Assembly (NCBI RefSeq): GCF_000716445.1
Contig: NZ_JNWK01000050.1
Span: forward strand, 1 to 53,335
Source of the DNA: Streptomyces wedmorensis
GTDB taxonomy: Bacteria > Actinomycetota > Actinomycetes > Streptomycetales > Streptomycetaceae
DNA: 53,335 nucleotides
Reading direction: 5' to 3'
A model generated the notes under the pieces. The model did no database searches. It was not told the DNA's origin and saw only the letters and a program-made list of their open reading frames with translations. Shown here piece after piece: positions 1-7,856 of this stretch; within the stretch, counting starts at the first letter, position 1; each line of letters starts with the position of its first letter. Both the position numbers and the translations under genes were made by a program.

Positions 1-49
1 CGATGGTACTGCAGGGGGGACCCTGTGGGAGAGTAGGACGCCGCCGAAC
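1..49 (+). rRNA. rrf: 5S ribosomal RNA, 3' end (partial)
   Basis: The first 49 bases match the 3' part of a Streptomyces 5S rRNA, including the conserved GATGGTACTG block, the GGGAGAGTAGGAC block and the 3' CGCCGCCGAAC that pairs with the 5' end. The 5' part lies outside the window, so this is the last gene of an rrn operon read into the window. The exact mature 3' end may differ by one or two bases. Confidence 0.9.
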
Positions 50-62
50 AATCATTGTGGGA

Positions 63-94
63 AAGCCCCGCACCTCATGGTGCGGGGCTTTTCT
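63..94 (+). terminator. rrn operon intrinsic terminator
   Basis: A perfect 12-bp stem (AAGCCCCGCACC at 63-74, GGTGCGGGGCTT at 79-90) closes a TCAT loop and runs into TTTTCT. It sits 13 bases after the 5S end, as expected for the end of an rRNA operon, and also separates it from the convergent DUF58 gene. Confidence 0.9.
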
Positions 95-142
95 GCGTTT
101 ACGGGTCCGGTCCTTTCAGGAGGGAGCCAGGGCGGGGCGTGT

Positions 143-1453
143 TCAGAGGCGGCCGGCTGCTTTCAGGGCGAGATAGGCATCCGCCAGGGCGGGGGCGAGG
201 GTCTCGGGAGTGGCATCGACGACCGTCACGCCGTGGCGGCGGAGGTGGTCGGCTGTGCGGGAGCGCTGGGACTGGGCCTGGGTGGCCGCGGCGGCCTCGT
301 AGACGCCTTCGATGGTGCCGCGGGTCGCAGCCATGCGGGCGATGTGGGGATCGGCCACGGAGGCCACCAGGACCGTGTGGCGCTGGGTGAGCCGGGGGAG
401 GACCGGCAGAAGGCCCTCCTCGATGGGAGCCGCGTCGAGGCTGGTCAGCAGGACGATGAGGGAGCGGCGTGGAGCGCGCGCGAGGGCGGTCGCGGCGAGG
501 CCGCGGGCGTCGGTCTCGACCAACTCGGGTTCGAGTGGGGCGAGGGCGTTGACCACGGCCGGCAGGACGTCGCCGGCGGAGCGGCCCTGGACCTGGGCGC
601 GGAGGCGACGGTCGTAGGCGAGGAGGTCCACGCGGTCACCGGCACGCGAGGCGAGCGCGGTGAGGAGCAGGGCCGCGTCCATGGAGGCGTCGAGGCGGGG
701 GACGTCGCCTACGCGGCCGGCGGAGGTGCGGCCGGTGTCGAGGACGATCAGGATGTGGCGGTCGCGCTCGGGGCGCCAGGTGCGGACGGCGACCGTCGAC
801 TGGCGGGCCGTGGCCCTCCAGTCGATCGAGCGTGTGTCGTCGCCGGGGACGTACTCGCGGAGACTGTCGAACTCCGTGCCCTCGCCGCGGATCAGGACGC
901 TGGTGCGGCCGTCGAGCTCGCGGAGCCTGGCCAGCCGGGACGGCAGGTGCTTGCGGCTGGTGAAGGGGGGCAGGACGCGGACGGTCCAGGGGACCTCGTG
1001 GTTGCCCTGGCGGGCCGCGAGGCCGAGGGGGCCGTACGAGCGGATGGTGATCCGTGCGGCCTGGCGGTCGCCGCGGCGCGTGGGCTGGAGGCGCGTGGTG
1101 AGGCGACGGCGCTCGCCGGCCGGGACCTTCAGCTTCCGGCGGGACGCGGCCTGTTCGGTGCCCGGGAGCCAGCTGCTGGGCGGCCAGGCGTCGCGGAGCT
1201 GGGCACGGAGCGGCCGGCCGGACGGGTTGGTGACGGCGAGGTGGACGTCTACCGCGTCACCGAGTCGAACGGATGTATCACCACTTCGGGTGAATCGCAG
1301 CTTTCGTACTGGCGCGGCCAAGGCGTAGTCGCACAGAATTGCTAGTGAGAGAGGCGCGTTCACCGCGAGCATCCCCGTCCAGCTGGGGGCGAGGATGCCG
1401 ACGGGGAGTGATCCGAGGGCCGCGAGCAGCGCGGTTCGTCCGGTGAGGGCCAT
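143..1453 (-). CDS. DUF58 domain protein, vWA-like, MoxR partner
   Basis: A 436-residue protein. The N-terminus has two hydrophobic segments (about residues 5-50), followed by a beta-rich region and the DUF58 signature RGEGTEFDSLREY with DDTRSIDW, then a vWA-like strand containing LDTGRTSAG. Proteins of this family are thought to work with MoxR AAA+ ATPases as chaperone-like complexes for exported or membrane proteins; the substrate is unknown. It is the last gene of a minus-strand operon, beginning 12 bases after the MoxR stop. The order matches Rv3692-Rv3695 of Mycobacterium tuberculosis in content. The ATG at 1453 is the first good start. Confidence 0.9.
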   Translation of the reverse strand: MALTGRTALLAALGSLPVGILAPSWTGMLAVNAPLSLAILCDYALAAPVRKLRFTRSGDTSVRLGDAVDVHLAVTNPSGRPLRAQLRDAWPPSSWLPGTEQAASRRKLKVPAGERRRLTTRLQPTRRGDRQAARITIRSYGPLGLAARQGNHEVPWTVRVLPPFTSRKHLPSRLARLRELDGRTSVLIRGEGTEFDSLREYVPGDDTRSIDWRATARQSTVAVRTWRPERDRHILIVLDTGRTSAGRVGDVPRLDASMDAALLLTALASRAGDRVDLLAYDRRLRAQVQGRSAGDVLPAVVNALAPLEPELVETDARGLAATALARAPRRSLIVLLTSLDAAPIEEGLLPVLPRLTQRHTVLVASVADPHIARMAATRGTIEGVYEAAAATQAQSQRSRTADHLRRHGVTVVDATPETLAPALADAYLALKAAGRL

Positions 1454-1465
1454 GGGGCGCCGTTC

Positions 1466-2449
1466 TCAGCGGGGGACGGGGACGTGGGCGAGGATCGAGT
1501 TGATGACGGAGTCGGGGGTGACCCCCTCCATCTCGGCCTCGGGCCGCAGGTGGATGCGATGACGCAGGGTGGGGAGAGCGAGGGCCTTCACATCGTCCGG
1601 GGTGACGTAGTCCCGGCCGGTGAGCCAGGCCCAGGCGCGGGCGGTGGAGAGCAGGGCGGTGGCGCCTCGGGGGGAGACCCCGAGCGTGAGCGAGGGGGAT
1701 TCACGCGTGGCACGGCAGATATCGACGACATAGCCGGCGATCTCGGCGGAGACCGAGACCTTGGCGACGGCGGCGCGGGCCGCTTCGAGCTCGGCGGGGC
1801 CGGCGACGGGGCGGACGCCTGCGGCCTTCAGGTCGCGGGGGTCGAAGCCCTCGGCGTGACGGGTGAGGACCTGGATCTCGTCCGCGCGTGAGGGCAGAGG
1901 CACCGTCAGCTTGAGGAGGAACCGGTCCAGTTGGGCCTCGGGGAGGGGGTAGGTGCCCTCGTACTCGACGGGGTTCTGGGTCGCGGCGACCAGGAACGGC
2001 TCCGGCAGGGCGCGGGGGGTTCCGTCGACGGTGACCTGGCGCTCCTCCATCGCCTCCAGGAGGGAGGACTGGGTCTTCGGGGGAGTGCGGTTGATCTCGT
2101 CGGCGAGCAGCAGGTTGGTGAAGACAGGTCCGGGCTGGAAGGAGAACTCCGAGGTCCGGGTGTCGTAGACCAGGGAGCCGGTGACATCGCTCGGCATCAG
2201 GTCGGGGGTGAACTGGACGCGCTTGGTGTCGAGTTCGAGGGCACTGGCGAGCGAGCGGACCAGCAGGGTCTTGGCGACACCGGGGACGCCTTCGAGGAGG
2301 ATGTGTCCCCGGCAGAGCAGGGCGACGACGAGACCGGTGACGGCGGGGTCCTGGCCGACCACGGCCTTCGCGATCTCGGTGCGCAGGGCCTCCAGGGAGG
2401 CGCGGGCGCTGTCCGAGGTCATAGCGGTCTCGGGGGTCGGGGCGCTCAT
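1466..2449 (-). CDS. MoxR family AAA+ ATPase
   Basis: A 327-residue AAA_3-type ATPase with Walker A GVPGVAKT (residues 54-61), Walker B LLLADEINR and the sensor segment ATQNPVEYEGTYPLPEAQ, ending in the lid domain. MoxR proteins couple ATP hydrolysis to maturation of partner proteins. The start ATG at 2449 overlaps the upstream stop as ATGA, which implies translational coupling and excludes the much longer upstream extension of this frame, which is only the antisense/alternate-frame shadow of DUF4350. The DUF58 partner follows directly. The family assignment is secure; the cellular target is not known. Confidence 0.95.
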   Translation of the reverse strand: MSAPTPETAMTSDSARASLEALRTEIAKAVVGQDPAVTGLVVALLCRGHILLEGVPGVAKTLLVRSLASALELDTKRVQFTPDLMPSDVTGSLVYDTRTSEFSFQPGPVFTNLLLADEINRTPPKTQSSLLEAMEERQVTVDGTPRALPEPFLVAATQNPVEYEGTYPLPEAQLDRFLLKLTVPLPSRADEIQVLTRHAEGFDPRDLKAAGVRPVAGPAELEAARAAVAKVSVSAEIAGYVVDICRATRESPSLTLGVSPRGATALLSTARAWAWLTGRDYVTPDDVKALALPTLRHRIHLRPEAEMEGVTPDSVINSILAHVPVPR

Positions 2450-3648
2450 GAGGTGCGTACCTCTCTTTCGAGGGCGTCGAGTTGGTCCGCCAGGCGGATG
2501 AGGGTGGCGTCGTCGGCGGGAGCCGGGCCGAAGAGGAGGTCTCGGGGGGCCGCGGTCGTGTCGGGAAGACGGGCGGAGAGTGCGGGGAGGAGGCGCTCGG
2601 GGGAGTGGGCGTCCTGGACGGCGACGCCCAACAGGGGCGCGAGGCGGGTGCGGGTCGCGGTGCGCAGGACGGAGGCGGCGCGGTCGCGGGCGTCGGCCTT
2701 GCGGTACAGGCGGGCGCGGCCCTCGGTGGCTTCGGAGGCGCGGAGCGCGACCGGGAGCCGTTCGGTGACGAGGGGGCCGAGGCGGCGGCCGCGCCAGATG
2801 GCGGCGAGCAGGGCCGCGATGGCGAGTTGGAGGGTACCCCACAGCCAGCCGGAGGGGATCAGCGAGAGGAAGTCGTCCGTGGTGTCGCCGGCGGAGTCGT
2901 CGGTGAGGGCCGAGGCGTCGGCGAGGGAGGGGAGGTACCAGACGAGATGGGTTCGGGAGCCGAGGAGTTGCAGGGCGAGCGAGGCGTTGCCCTGCTCGTC
3001 GAGACGGTTGTTGAAGAAGATGTCGGGCGAGCCGAGGAGGACGGTGTCCGTGGTGCCGGAGCCGGGGAGACGGACCAGGGTCGGCAGGCCGTCGGAGAGG
3101 TAGCAGGTGTCGGCGGGGGTGCCGGGGTCGGTGAGGTAGCGCTCGCCGCCGAGGTCGACGCTTCCGGCGCGGGTGGCGGTGGGAAGGGTGCAGGACGGGG
3201 CGAGGTTCCGCACGGAGGCGCTGGGGGCGCTGGTGACTCCGGGGGCCAAGGTGTCGAGCGAGGCGGTGCCGGCGCCGACCAGGACGGTGCGGCCGGCGGA
3301 GCGCGCCATCGCCGAACGGAGTGTGGCCTGCTGGGTCTCCGTCAGCAGGTCGGGGGTGGTGACCAGGAGGGTCGAGTCGGGGCGGGTCGCGGAAGTGGCC
3401 TCGTCGAGCGTGGTGGCGAGGGTGATCGCGACGCCGCGGTCCTTGAGGAGTTCGGCGACGGCCCGGCTGCCCGAGGGGTCGGCGGATCGTGGGTCGAGGG
3501 CGCCGTGGGAGTCGGTGGAGCGCACCGTCGCGAGGGCGATGCCGCCGATCAGGACGAGGGCGACCACCAGGGACGCGCCGCGGACACGGGTCCAGACGCG
3601 GCGGGCGGAGGGGGCGGTCGACGTGGAGGCGGTGGCGGGGCGGCTCAT
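2446..3648 (-). CDS. DUF4350 domain membrane protein
   Basis: A 400-residue protein with one N-terminal membrane segment (about 23-43), a DUF4350/GATase-like extracytoplasmic domain (SADPSGSRAVAELLKDRGV motif near residue 55, then TTPDLLT), a second membrane segment near 275-292 (GTLQLAIAALLAAIWRGRR) and a cytoplasmic C-terminal tail. Similar proteins are regularly encoded between DUF4129 and MoxR genes in actinobacteria and are presumed parts of one membrane complex. The start at 3648 overlaps the DUF4129 stop by ATGA, and its own stop overlaps the MoxR start the same way. No enzymatic activity can be assigned. Confidence 0.9.
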   Translation of the reverse strand: MSRPATASTSTAPSARRVWTRVRGASLVVALVLIGGIALATVRSTDSHGALDPRSADPSGSRAVAELLKDRGVAITLATTLDEATSATRPDSTLLVTTPDLLTETQQATLRSAMARSAGRTVLVGAGTASLDTLAPGVTSAPSASVRNLAPSCTLPTATRAGSVDLGGERYLTDPGTPADTCYLSDGLPTLVRLPGSGTTDTVLLGSPDIFFNNRLDEQGNASLALQLLGSRTHLVWYLPSLADASALTDDSAGDTTDDFLSLIPSGWLWGTLQLAIAALLAAIWRGRRLGPLVTERLPVALRASEATEGRARLYRKADARDRAASVLRTATRTRLAPLLGVAVQDAHSPERLLPALSARLPDTTAAPRDLLFGPAPADDATLIRLADQLDALEREVRTS

Positions 3649-4340
3649 GCGGGAGCCCCCGTGGAGGCGGTGTCGAGCGTCGGGCGGGTCCGCTCCAGGG
3701 CGGTGTCCAGCTGCTCGACGCGGCGGTACGCGGCCTCGTCGGCGGTGCGGCCGCCGTATGTGACGTCGTCGAAGGCGCGGGCCGCGAGGCGCAGGTCGTC
3801 CGCGTGGGAGGGCAGGGAGCGGCCGGCTTCGGCGGCGGCCTCGTCGGCGGTGCGGCCGGGGCGTGGGTCGAGCAGGGTGCGTTCTTCGAGGGAGCGGACA
3901 ATGGCCCGCATCCGTTCCTGGACCGCCTCGTTCCAGCGGCCGGCGGAAGCGTGGTGGGCGGCGGCGGAACGGTGGTCGCGGGCGGTGCGGGGGCCGTCGG
4001 CGAAGAGGGAGTCCCCGGCGGTGCCGGAGGTCCGCTGCGGGGTGCCCAGGCGCCACCAGAGGGCGGCGACCAGGGCGATCACGGCCAGGACGATGACGAC
4101 GAGGCCGATGGTGCCGCCCGGAGTCGCCTCCGAGGCGGCCCCGAACAGGTCGTCGAGCCACTCCCAGAAGCGGTCGAGGCCGCGCTGGAGGAGGCTCGGG
4201 TCGTTCTGGTGGTACATCGGATCGGACAGCTCCCGCTCCGCCGCCTCGCGGGCGGGGACGCGGGAGATGTCCACCGGTACGTCGCCGTCGGCGAGCAGCT
4301 GTGTGGGCGGTGCCCCGGTCGTTCCCCCCGTGACCGTCAC
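3645..4340 (-). CDS. DUF4129 domain membrane protein
   Basis: A 231-residue protein with an N-terminal soluble segment containing PVDISRVPAREAAERELSDP, one transmembrane helix (about 80-100, GGTIGLVVIVLAVIALVAALWW) and a C-terminal DUF4129 domain with the typical ERTLLDPRPGRTADEAAAEAG segment. DUF4129 often occurs fused to transglutaminase-like proteins or beside MoxR/DUF58 and is presumed to be part of that system. It begins 4 bases after the stop of the upstream gene and overlaps DUF4350 by 4 bases. Start ATG at 4340; an operon role in envelope maintenance is inference. Confidence 0.9.
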   Translation of the reverse strand: MTVTGGTTGAPPTQLLADGDVPVDISRVPAREAAERELSDPMYHQNDPSLLQRGLDRFWEWLDDLFGAASEATPGGTIGLVVIVLAVIALVAALWWRLGTPQRTSGTAGDSLFADGPRTARDHRSAAAHHASAGRWNEAVQERMRAIVRSLEERTLLDPRPGRTADEAAAEAGRSLPSHADDLRLAARAFDDVTYGGRTADEAAYRRVEQLDTALERTRPTLDTASTGAPA

Positions 4341-4344
4341 GGCA

Positions 4345-5559
4345 TCAGCCTCCGACGGTCCGGTCGCCCGGGGTGGTGTCGTAGCCGGGGAGTCCCGCGG
4401 CCCGGGCCAGGTCGAGGTCCAGGGCTTCGCGGCGGATGCGCTGGTCGACGTAGAGCAGGACGGTGACGCCGGCGGAGATCGGGTAGGTCACCGCGCTGGC
4501 GATCACGCCGCCGATGCCCGTGACGATCAGGAACGGCCAGCCGAAGCTGGTGGTGGAGCCGGAGAGGAGGCCGGAGAAGCCGTCGCCGTCGAGCGCGATG
4601 CCGACGATGGTGAACGGGATCGCGATGATCATCACGAAGAGGAAGATCAGCAGCTGGGTGAGGAGCATGATCCCGAAGATCCGCCACCACGAGCCCTGCA
4701 CCAGCTTGGCCGAGCGCTTCAGGGACCGGATCACGCCCTGGCGTTCGAGCATCAGGGCGGGGGAGGCGAGGCCGAAGCGGATCATCAGCCAGACGGCCGC
4801 CGCCACGGAGCCGAGGCCGCCGAGGACGGCGAGGGCCACGCCAGGGGCGCCGCCGATCAGAAGCCCCGGGAGGAGGCCGACGGAGACGACGGCCGCGCCG
4901 AGTGCGGCCAGGAGCAGGGTCAGTCCGATCAGCTGGAGCAGGCGGGGCCGGGCCTCCTGCCAGGCGGAGCCCAGCGAGACCGGGCGGCCGATGACGGCGC
5001 GGCTGATGACGACGGTCAGCAGGGCCGCGCTGACCGTGGAGGCCATCAGCGTGACCAGCAGGGACGGGGCCAGGCCGATCAGGGAGGACTGGAACGAGTC
5101 GAGGGACTGCTGGAGCTCCTCGGCGGGCGTGGCGTCCGAGCTGAGCTTCGGCGGCGCCGGGACGAGATACCGCTGGGCCAGGATGTCGGCGATCTGGGAG
5201 ATCACCGCGACCGTGACCGTGATGGTCAGCACCGTGCGCCAGTAGGCGCGGAGGGTCTTCGCCGCTCCGTCGAGGATCTCGCCCATGCCGAGCGGGCGCA
5301 GCGGGATGACGCCGGGCTTCGCGGCCGGGGGCTTGCCCCAGTTCGCGTGGGAGGGCGGAGGTCCCCAGTTCCGGCCGGGGCCGGGAGGCGGGGTCTGTCC
5401 GGTGGGTGGGGACCACTGGCCGGCGGGCGGCTGGTCCTTCGACCACTGGGAGGCGGAGCCGTTCGCGTCGGCCGGGGCGGCGGGGCGGGGAACGCCGGAG
5501 CCGTCCTGGTCGTCGGAGGGGGCGGATCCGGGCGAGGTCCAGCCCGGAGTGTCGTTCAC
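4345..5559 (-). CDS. GDPD-type membrane domain protein (first gene of MoxR operon)
   Basis: A 404-residue integral membrane protein. The first about 90 residues are Pro/Gly-rich and disordered (PPTGQTPPPGPGRNWGPPP), followed by a domain starting RPLGMGEILDGAAKTLRAYW that is typical of the glycerophosphoryl diester phosphodiesterase membrane domain family, with about six hydrophobic helices. The catalytic GDPD domain itself is absent, so no phosphodiesterase activity is implied. The start is GTG at 5559 with an AGGTGG Shine-Dalgarno 8 bases upstream; this makes it the first gene of the five-gene operon. Its job is unknown; the company suggests a membrane scaffold. Confidence 0.85.
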   Translation of the reverse strand: MNDTPGWTSPGSAPSDDQDGSGVPRPAAPADANGSASQWSKDQPPAGQWSPPTGQTPPPGPGRNWGPPPSHANWGKPPAAKPGVIPLRPLGMGEILDGAAKTLRAYWRTVLTITVTVAVISQIADILAQRYLVPAPPKLSSDATPAEELQQSLDSFQSSLIGLAPSLLVTLMASTVSAALLTVVISRAVIGRPVSLGSAWQEARPRLLQLIGLTLLLAALGAAVVSVGLLPGLLIGGAPGVALAVLGGLGSVAAAVWLMIRFGLASPALMLERQGVIRSLKRSAKLVQGSWWRIFGIMLLTQLLIFLFVMIIAIPFTIVGIALDGDGFSGLLSGSTTSFGWPFLIVTGIGGVIASAVTYPISAGVTVLLYVDQRIRREALDLDLARAAGLPGYDTTPGDRTVGG

Positions 5560-6171
5560 GGTCGTCCACCTCGGAGGAATGGTCGCGGTGCCGGATCGGC
5601 GAAACCGGCTCGGTCACGGCGGCCGACACCTGACACGGCGGCGGGCCGGGTGCCATCGTGCCACGCGGGGCCCGCGCGTGGGCCGGGGCCGCCGACTCGT
5701 TCGTACCTTCGTCCGGACCTTCATCGTGCGAGCGGCAGGCGGCACACGGTGCGGATGCCCGATCAGGCCGCGCGATCCGTGCGGTGGCGGGCCGAGTGGG
5801 GTGTGGTCGTCGAGATCGCGGCCCGGGCTGGGGGAGGCGCTGTGGGGCAGGTCACGGCAGGTGACGATTGGTTCTCATCAAGGCACCCGCCGCGCACGGT
5901 GCGGCGCGCGGCCCGTCGCCCGGGCCTGTGCTCCTGTCTGACGCCCCGTTCCAGCCCGGCCGCCGTCCGCGCGCCTGACAGCTCGGGTTGAGGGGTGGCG
6001 AACCACGATGCGGCCGGCGCGGTACGCGGGTGCGGCACAGACGGTGCCTCCGGCGGGGGCGCTCAAACTCCGGGATGGAAGGGGCTCCGTGGGCGGGTGC
6101 GGGCCGTGGGGTGTCGAGACGGGAGCGAGGGGTGGGGCTGGTGGACGAGGGGTCGCAGCTGGAGCCGACGG
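5560..6171. other. Apparent non-coding interval of 612 bp
   Basis: No reading frame here shows the third-position G/C bias plus a credible start that all neighbouring genes have. It should hold the promoter of the minus-strand MoxR operon near 5560-5700, but no convincing -35/-10 pair was found. GGCAGGTCACGGCAGGTGAC (from about 5847) contains a short direct repeat. It may be the relic of a lost gene. Confidence 0.4.
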
Positions 6172-6780
6172 CTAGGACTTGAACTGGAAGCGCCATTGCT
6201 GGTTGAGGCCCACATCGCCGTTACCGCTGGCTGGGAATGCCTGCACCACCGGGGCCCCGTGCCTCTGGCTGGCATGGGCCACGTCCAGAACCATCCCGGT
6301 GTGGTCCACGACGATCCCGACGCTGTTCCCTACCTGGGGCACCAGGCCGAGGGAGCCTTGCACGAGCGGAGCCCTCCCCGCCGGTTGCACGAACCACCAC
6401 ACCTGGTTGCTCCCGCCGTTGCAGGTGGCCTGCACCACCGGAGCAGCGTGCTGCCTGCTGCCCCATGCGACATCCAGGCACATGCCGGAATGCCGGGCTT
6501 GGATCCTGAACTTCTGGCCGTCGCTGTAGGGCACGAGGCGCCACTGCTGGTTGTGACCGCCCCCGCACGTGGCCTGCACGACGGGGGCGCCATGCGCGTA
6601 GCTGTAGCCTGCCACGTCCAGGCACTGGCCAGAGTGTTTGGCGACGATCTGGTAGTAGCCGTTCCCAACCGGGCGCTCGGGTGTCGCAGCGGCGGGACCT
6701 TCGTAGACCGACAAGACGCCGACGGCCGCGAAACCGACACACAAGGCGGCTCGCGACGCCCTTCGCAGAGTGCGGATCAT
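6172..6780 (-). CDS. Secreted ricin-B type lectin domain protein
   Basis: A 202-residue protein with a signal peptide (Arg-rich start RTLRRASR, hydrophobic core, probable cleavage after about residue 32, PAAA) and then a single RICIN beta-trefoil domain (about 40-200). Three QxW-type repeats are visible: NQQWRL, NQVWWF and NQQWRF, each preceded by the GxCLDVA or GMVLDVA motif and HGAPVVQA. It probably binds carbohydrate outside the cell; there is no attached catalytic domain. The ATG at 6780 has GAAGG 8 bases upstream; an ATG-like start at 6801 adds seven residues and lacks such a site. The gene is visibly richer in A/T at third positions than its neighbours, which suggests recent acquisition. 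Confidence 0.85.
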   Translation of the reverse strand: MIRTLRRASRAALCVGFAAVGVLSVYEGPAAATPERPVGNGYYQIVAKHSGQCLDVAGYSYAHGAPVVQATCGGGHNQQWRLVPYSDGQKFRIQARHSGMCLDVAWGSRQHAAPVVQATCNGGSNQVWWFVQPAGRAPLVQGSLGLVPQVGNSVGIVVDHTGMVLDVAHASQRHGAPVVQAFPASGNGDVGLNQQWRFQFKS

Positions 6781-7053
6781 GGCTTCACCTTCTAGGGGCA
6801 CGCCGCGATACCGCAGTACCAGCCCTTTGGAGCGCGACGGACACCACGCGAGAGGTAAGAGGGGAACGGGGTCGGAGACTCACGACCACCCGTACTGGCA
6901 AGGCTAGGCCTCCGCGAGTCCCGTCGCGACTTGGTTTGTCCCGGTCGACCGAGGCAGTGCCTGGGCCTTGTCGGCCGATCTCCTCCCATGGGCATCGACG
7001 GGATGGGCAGGGTACGGTTCTGCGCGACCACGGGGGACACGGGGGTGACATCC
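6781..7053. promoter_or_regulatory. Divergent promoter region between lectin gene and mtrA
   Basis: No gene seen. On the plus strand TACGGT (7013-7018) fits the Streptomyces -10 pattern TANNNT and would give a transcript starting near 7025, just before the possible leader ORF; no good -35 hexamer is visible. The lectin promoter must lie here on the other strand but I could not place it. Confidence 0.35.
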
Positions 7054-7170
7054 ATGACTGACATCAACACCCACGGACACGGGCAGTCATCGGCAGACGA
7101 TCTAGGACGTCACCGCAGGTCAGTGAGGTATCTCACCAGCAGCCTTGAGACTGATACGGAAATGGGATGA
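7054..7170 (+). CDS. Possible 38-residue leader peptide of mtrA
   Basis: An ATG at 7054 preceded by GGGGGTG (8-base spacing) opens a 38-codon frame reading MTDINTHGHG, then QSSADDLGRHRRSVRYLTSS and a short acidic end. It stops 7 bases before the mtrA ATG, so translation could be coupled. It has no recognisable domain and its codon use is mixed. It could equally be an untranslated 5' leader; conservation of the frame in other Streptomyces would decide. Confidence 0.3.
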   Translation: MTDINTHGHGQSSADDLGRHRRSVRYLTSSLETDTEMG

Positions 7171-7177
7171 TGTCGAT

Positions 7178-7855
7178 ATGAAGGGACGCGTTCTTGTCGT
7201 CGACGACGACACCGCACTGGCCGAGATGCTCGGCATCGTGCTGCGGGGTGAAGGGTTCGAGCCGTCGTTCGTCGCGGACGGTGACAAGGCGCTTGCCGCA
7301 TTCCGGGAGGCCAAGCCTGACCTGGTGCTGCTCGACCTGATGTTGCCCGGACGGGACGGCATCGAGGTGTGCCGGCTCATCAGGGCAGAGTCGGGTGTGC
7401 CGATCGTGATGCTCACGGCCAAGAGCGACACGGTGGACGTGGTGGTGGGCCTGGAGTCCGGCGCCGACGACTACATCGTGAAGCCGTTCAAGCCGAAGGA
7501 GCTCGTCGCCCGCATCCGGGCGCGGCTGCGGAGGTCCGAGGAGCCGGCGCCGGAGCAGCTGACCATCGGTGACCTGGTCATCGACGTGGCCGGGCACTCC
7601 GTGAAGCGGGACGGGCAGGCCATCGCCCTCACCCCGCTCGAGTTCGACCTGCTCGTCGCGCTGGCGCGCAAGCCGTGGCAGGTCTTCACCCGTGAGGTCC
7701 TGCTGGAGCAGGTCTGGGGATACCGGCACGCGGCCGACACACGGCTGGTGAACGTGCACGTCCAGCGGCTGCGCTCGAAGGTCGAGAAGGACCCCGAGCG
7801 CCCGGAGATCGTGGTGACCGTCCGTGGCGTCGGTTACAAGGCGGGACCGAGCTGA
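7178..7855 (+). CDS. mtrA: OmpR-type response regulator MtrA
   Basis: A 225-residue response regulator: receiver domain with the acidic pocket VVDDD (residues 8-11) and phospho-acceptor Asp53 in LVLLDLMLPG, the conserved Lys in YIVKPFKPKE, and a C-terminal winged-helix DNA-binding domain ending VTVRGVGYKAG. It is nearly identical to Streptomyces MtrA as I remember it. MtrA controls development, antibiotic production and cell-wall genes. The ATG at 7178 is chosen over an in-frame TTG at 7145 because the homology begins KGRVLVVDDD and a GGGA lies 12 bases upstream. mtrB follows after one base. Highly conserved mtrA-mtrB-lpqB operon. Confidence 0.97.
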   Translation: MKGRVLVVDDDTALAEMLGIVLRGEGFEPSFVADGDKALAAFREAKPDLVLLDLMLPGRDGIEVCRLIRAESGVPIVMLTAKSDTVDVVVGLESGADDYIVKPFKPKELVARIRARLRRSEEPAPEQLTIGDLVIDVAGHSVKRDGQAIALTPLEFDLLVALARKPWQVFTREVLLEQVWGYRHAADTRLVNVHVQRLRSKVEKDPERPEIVVTVRGVGYKAGPS

Positions 7856-7856
7856 C

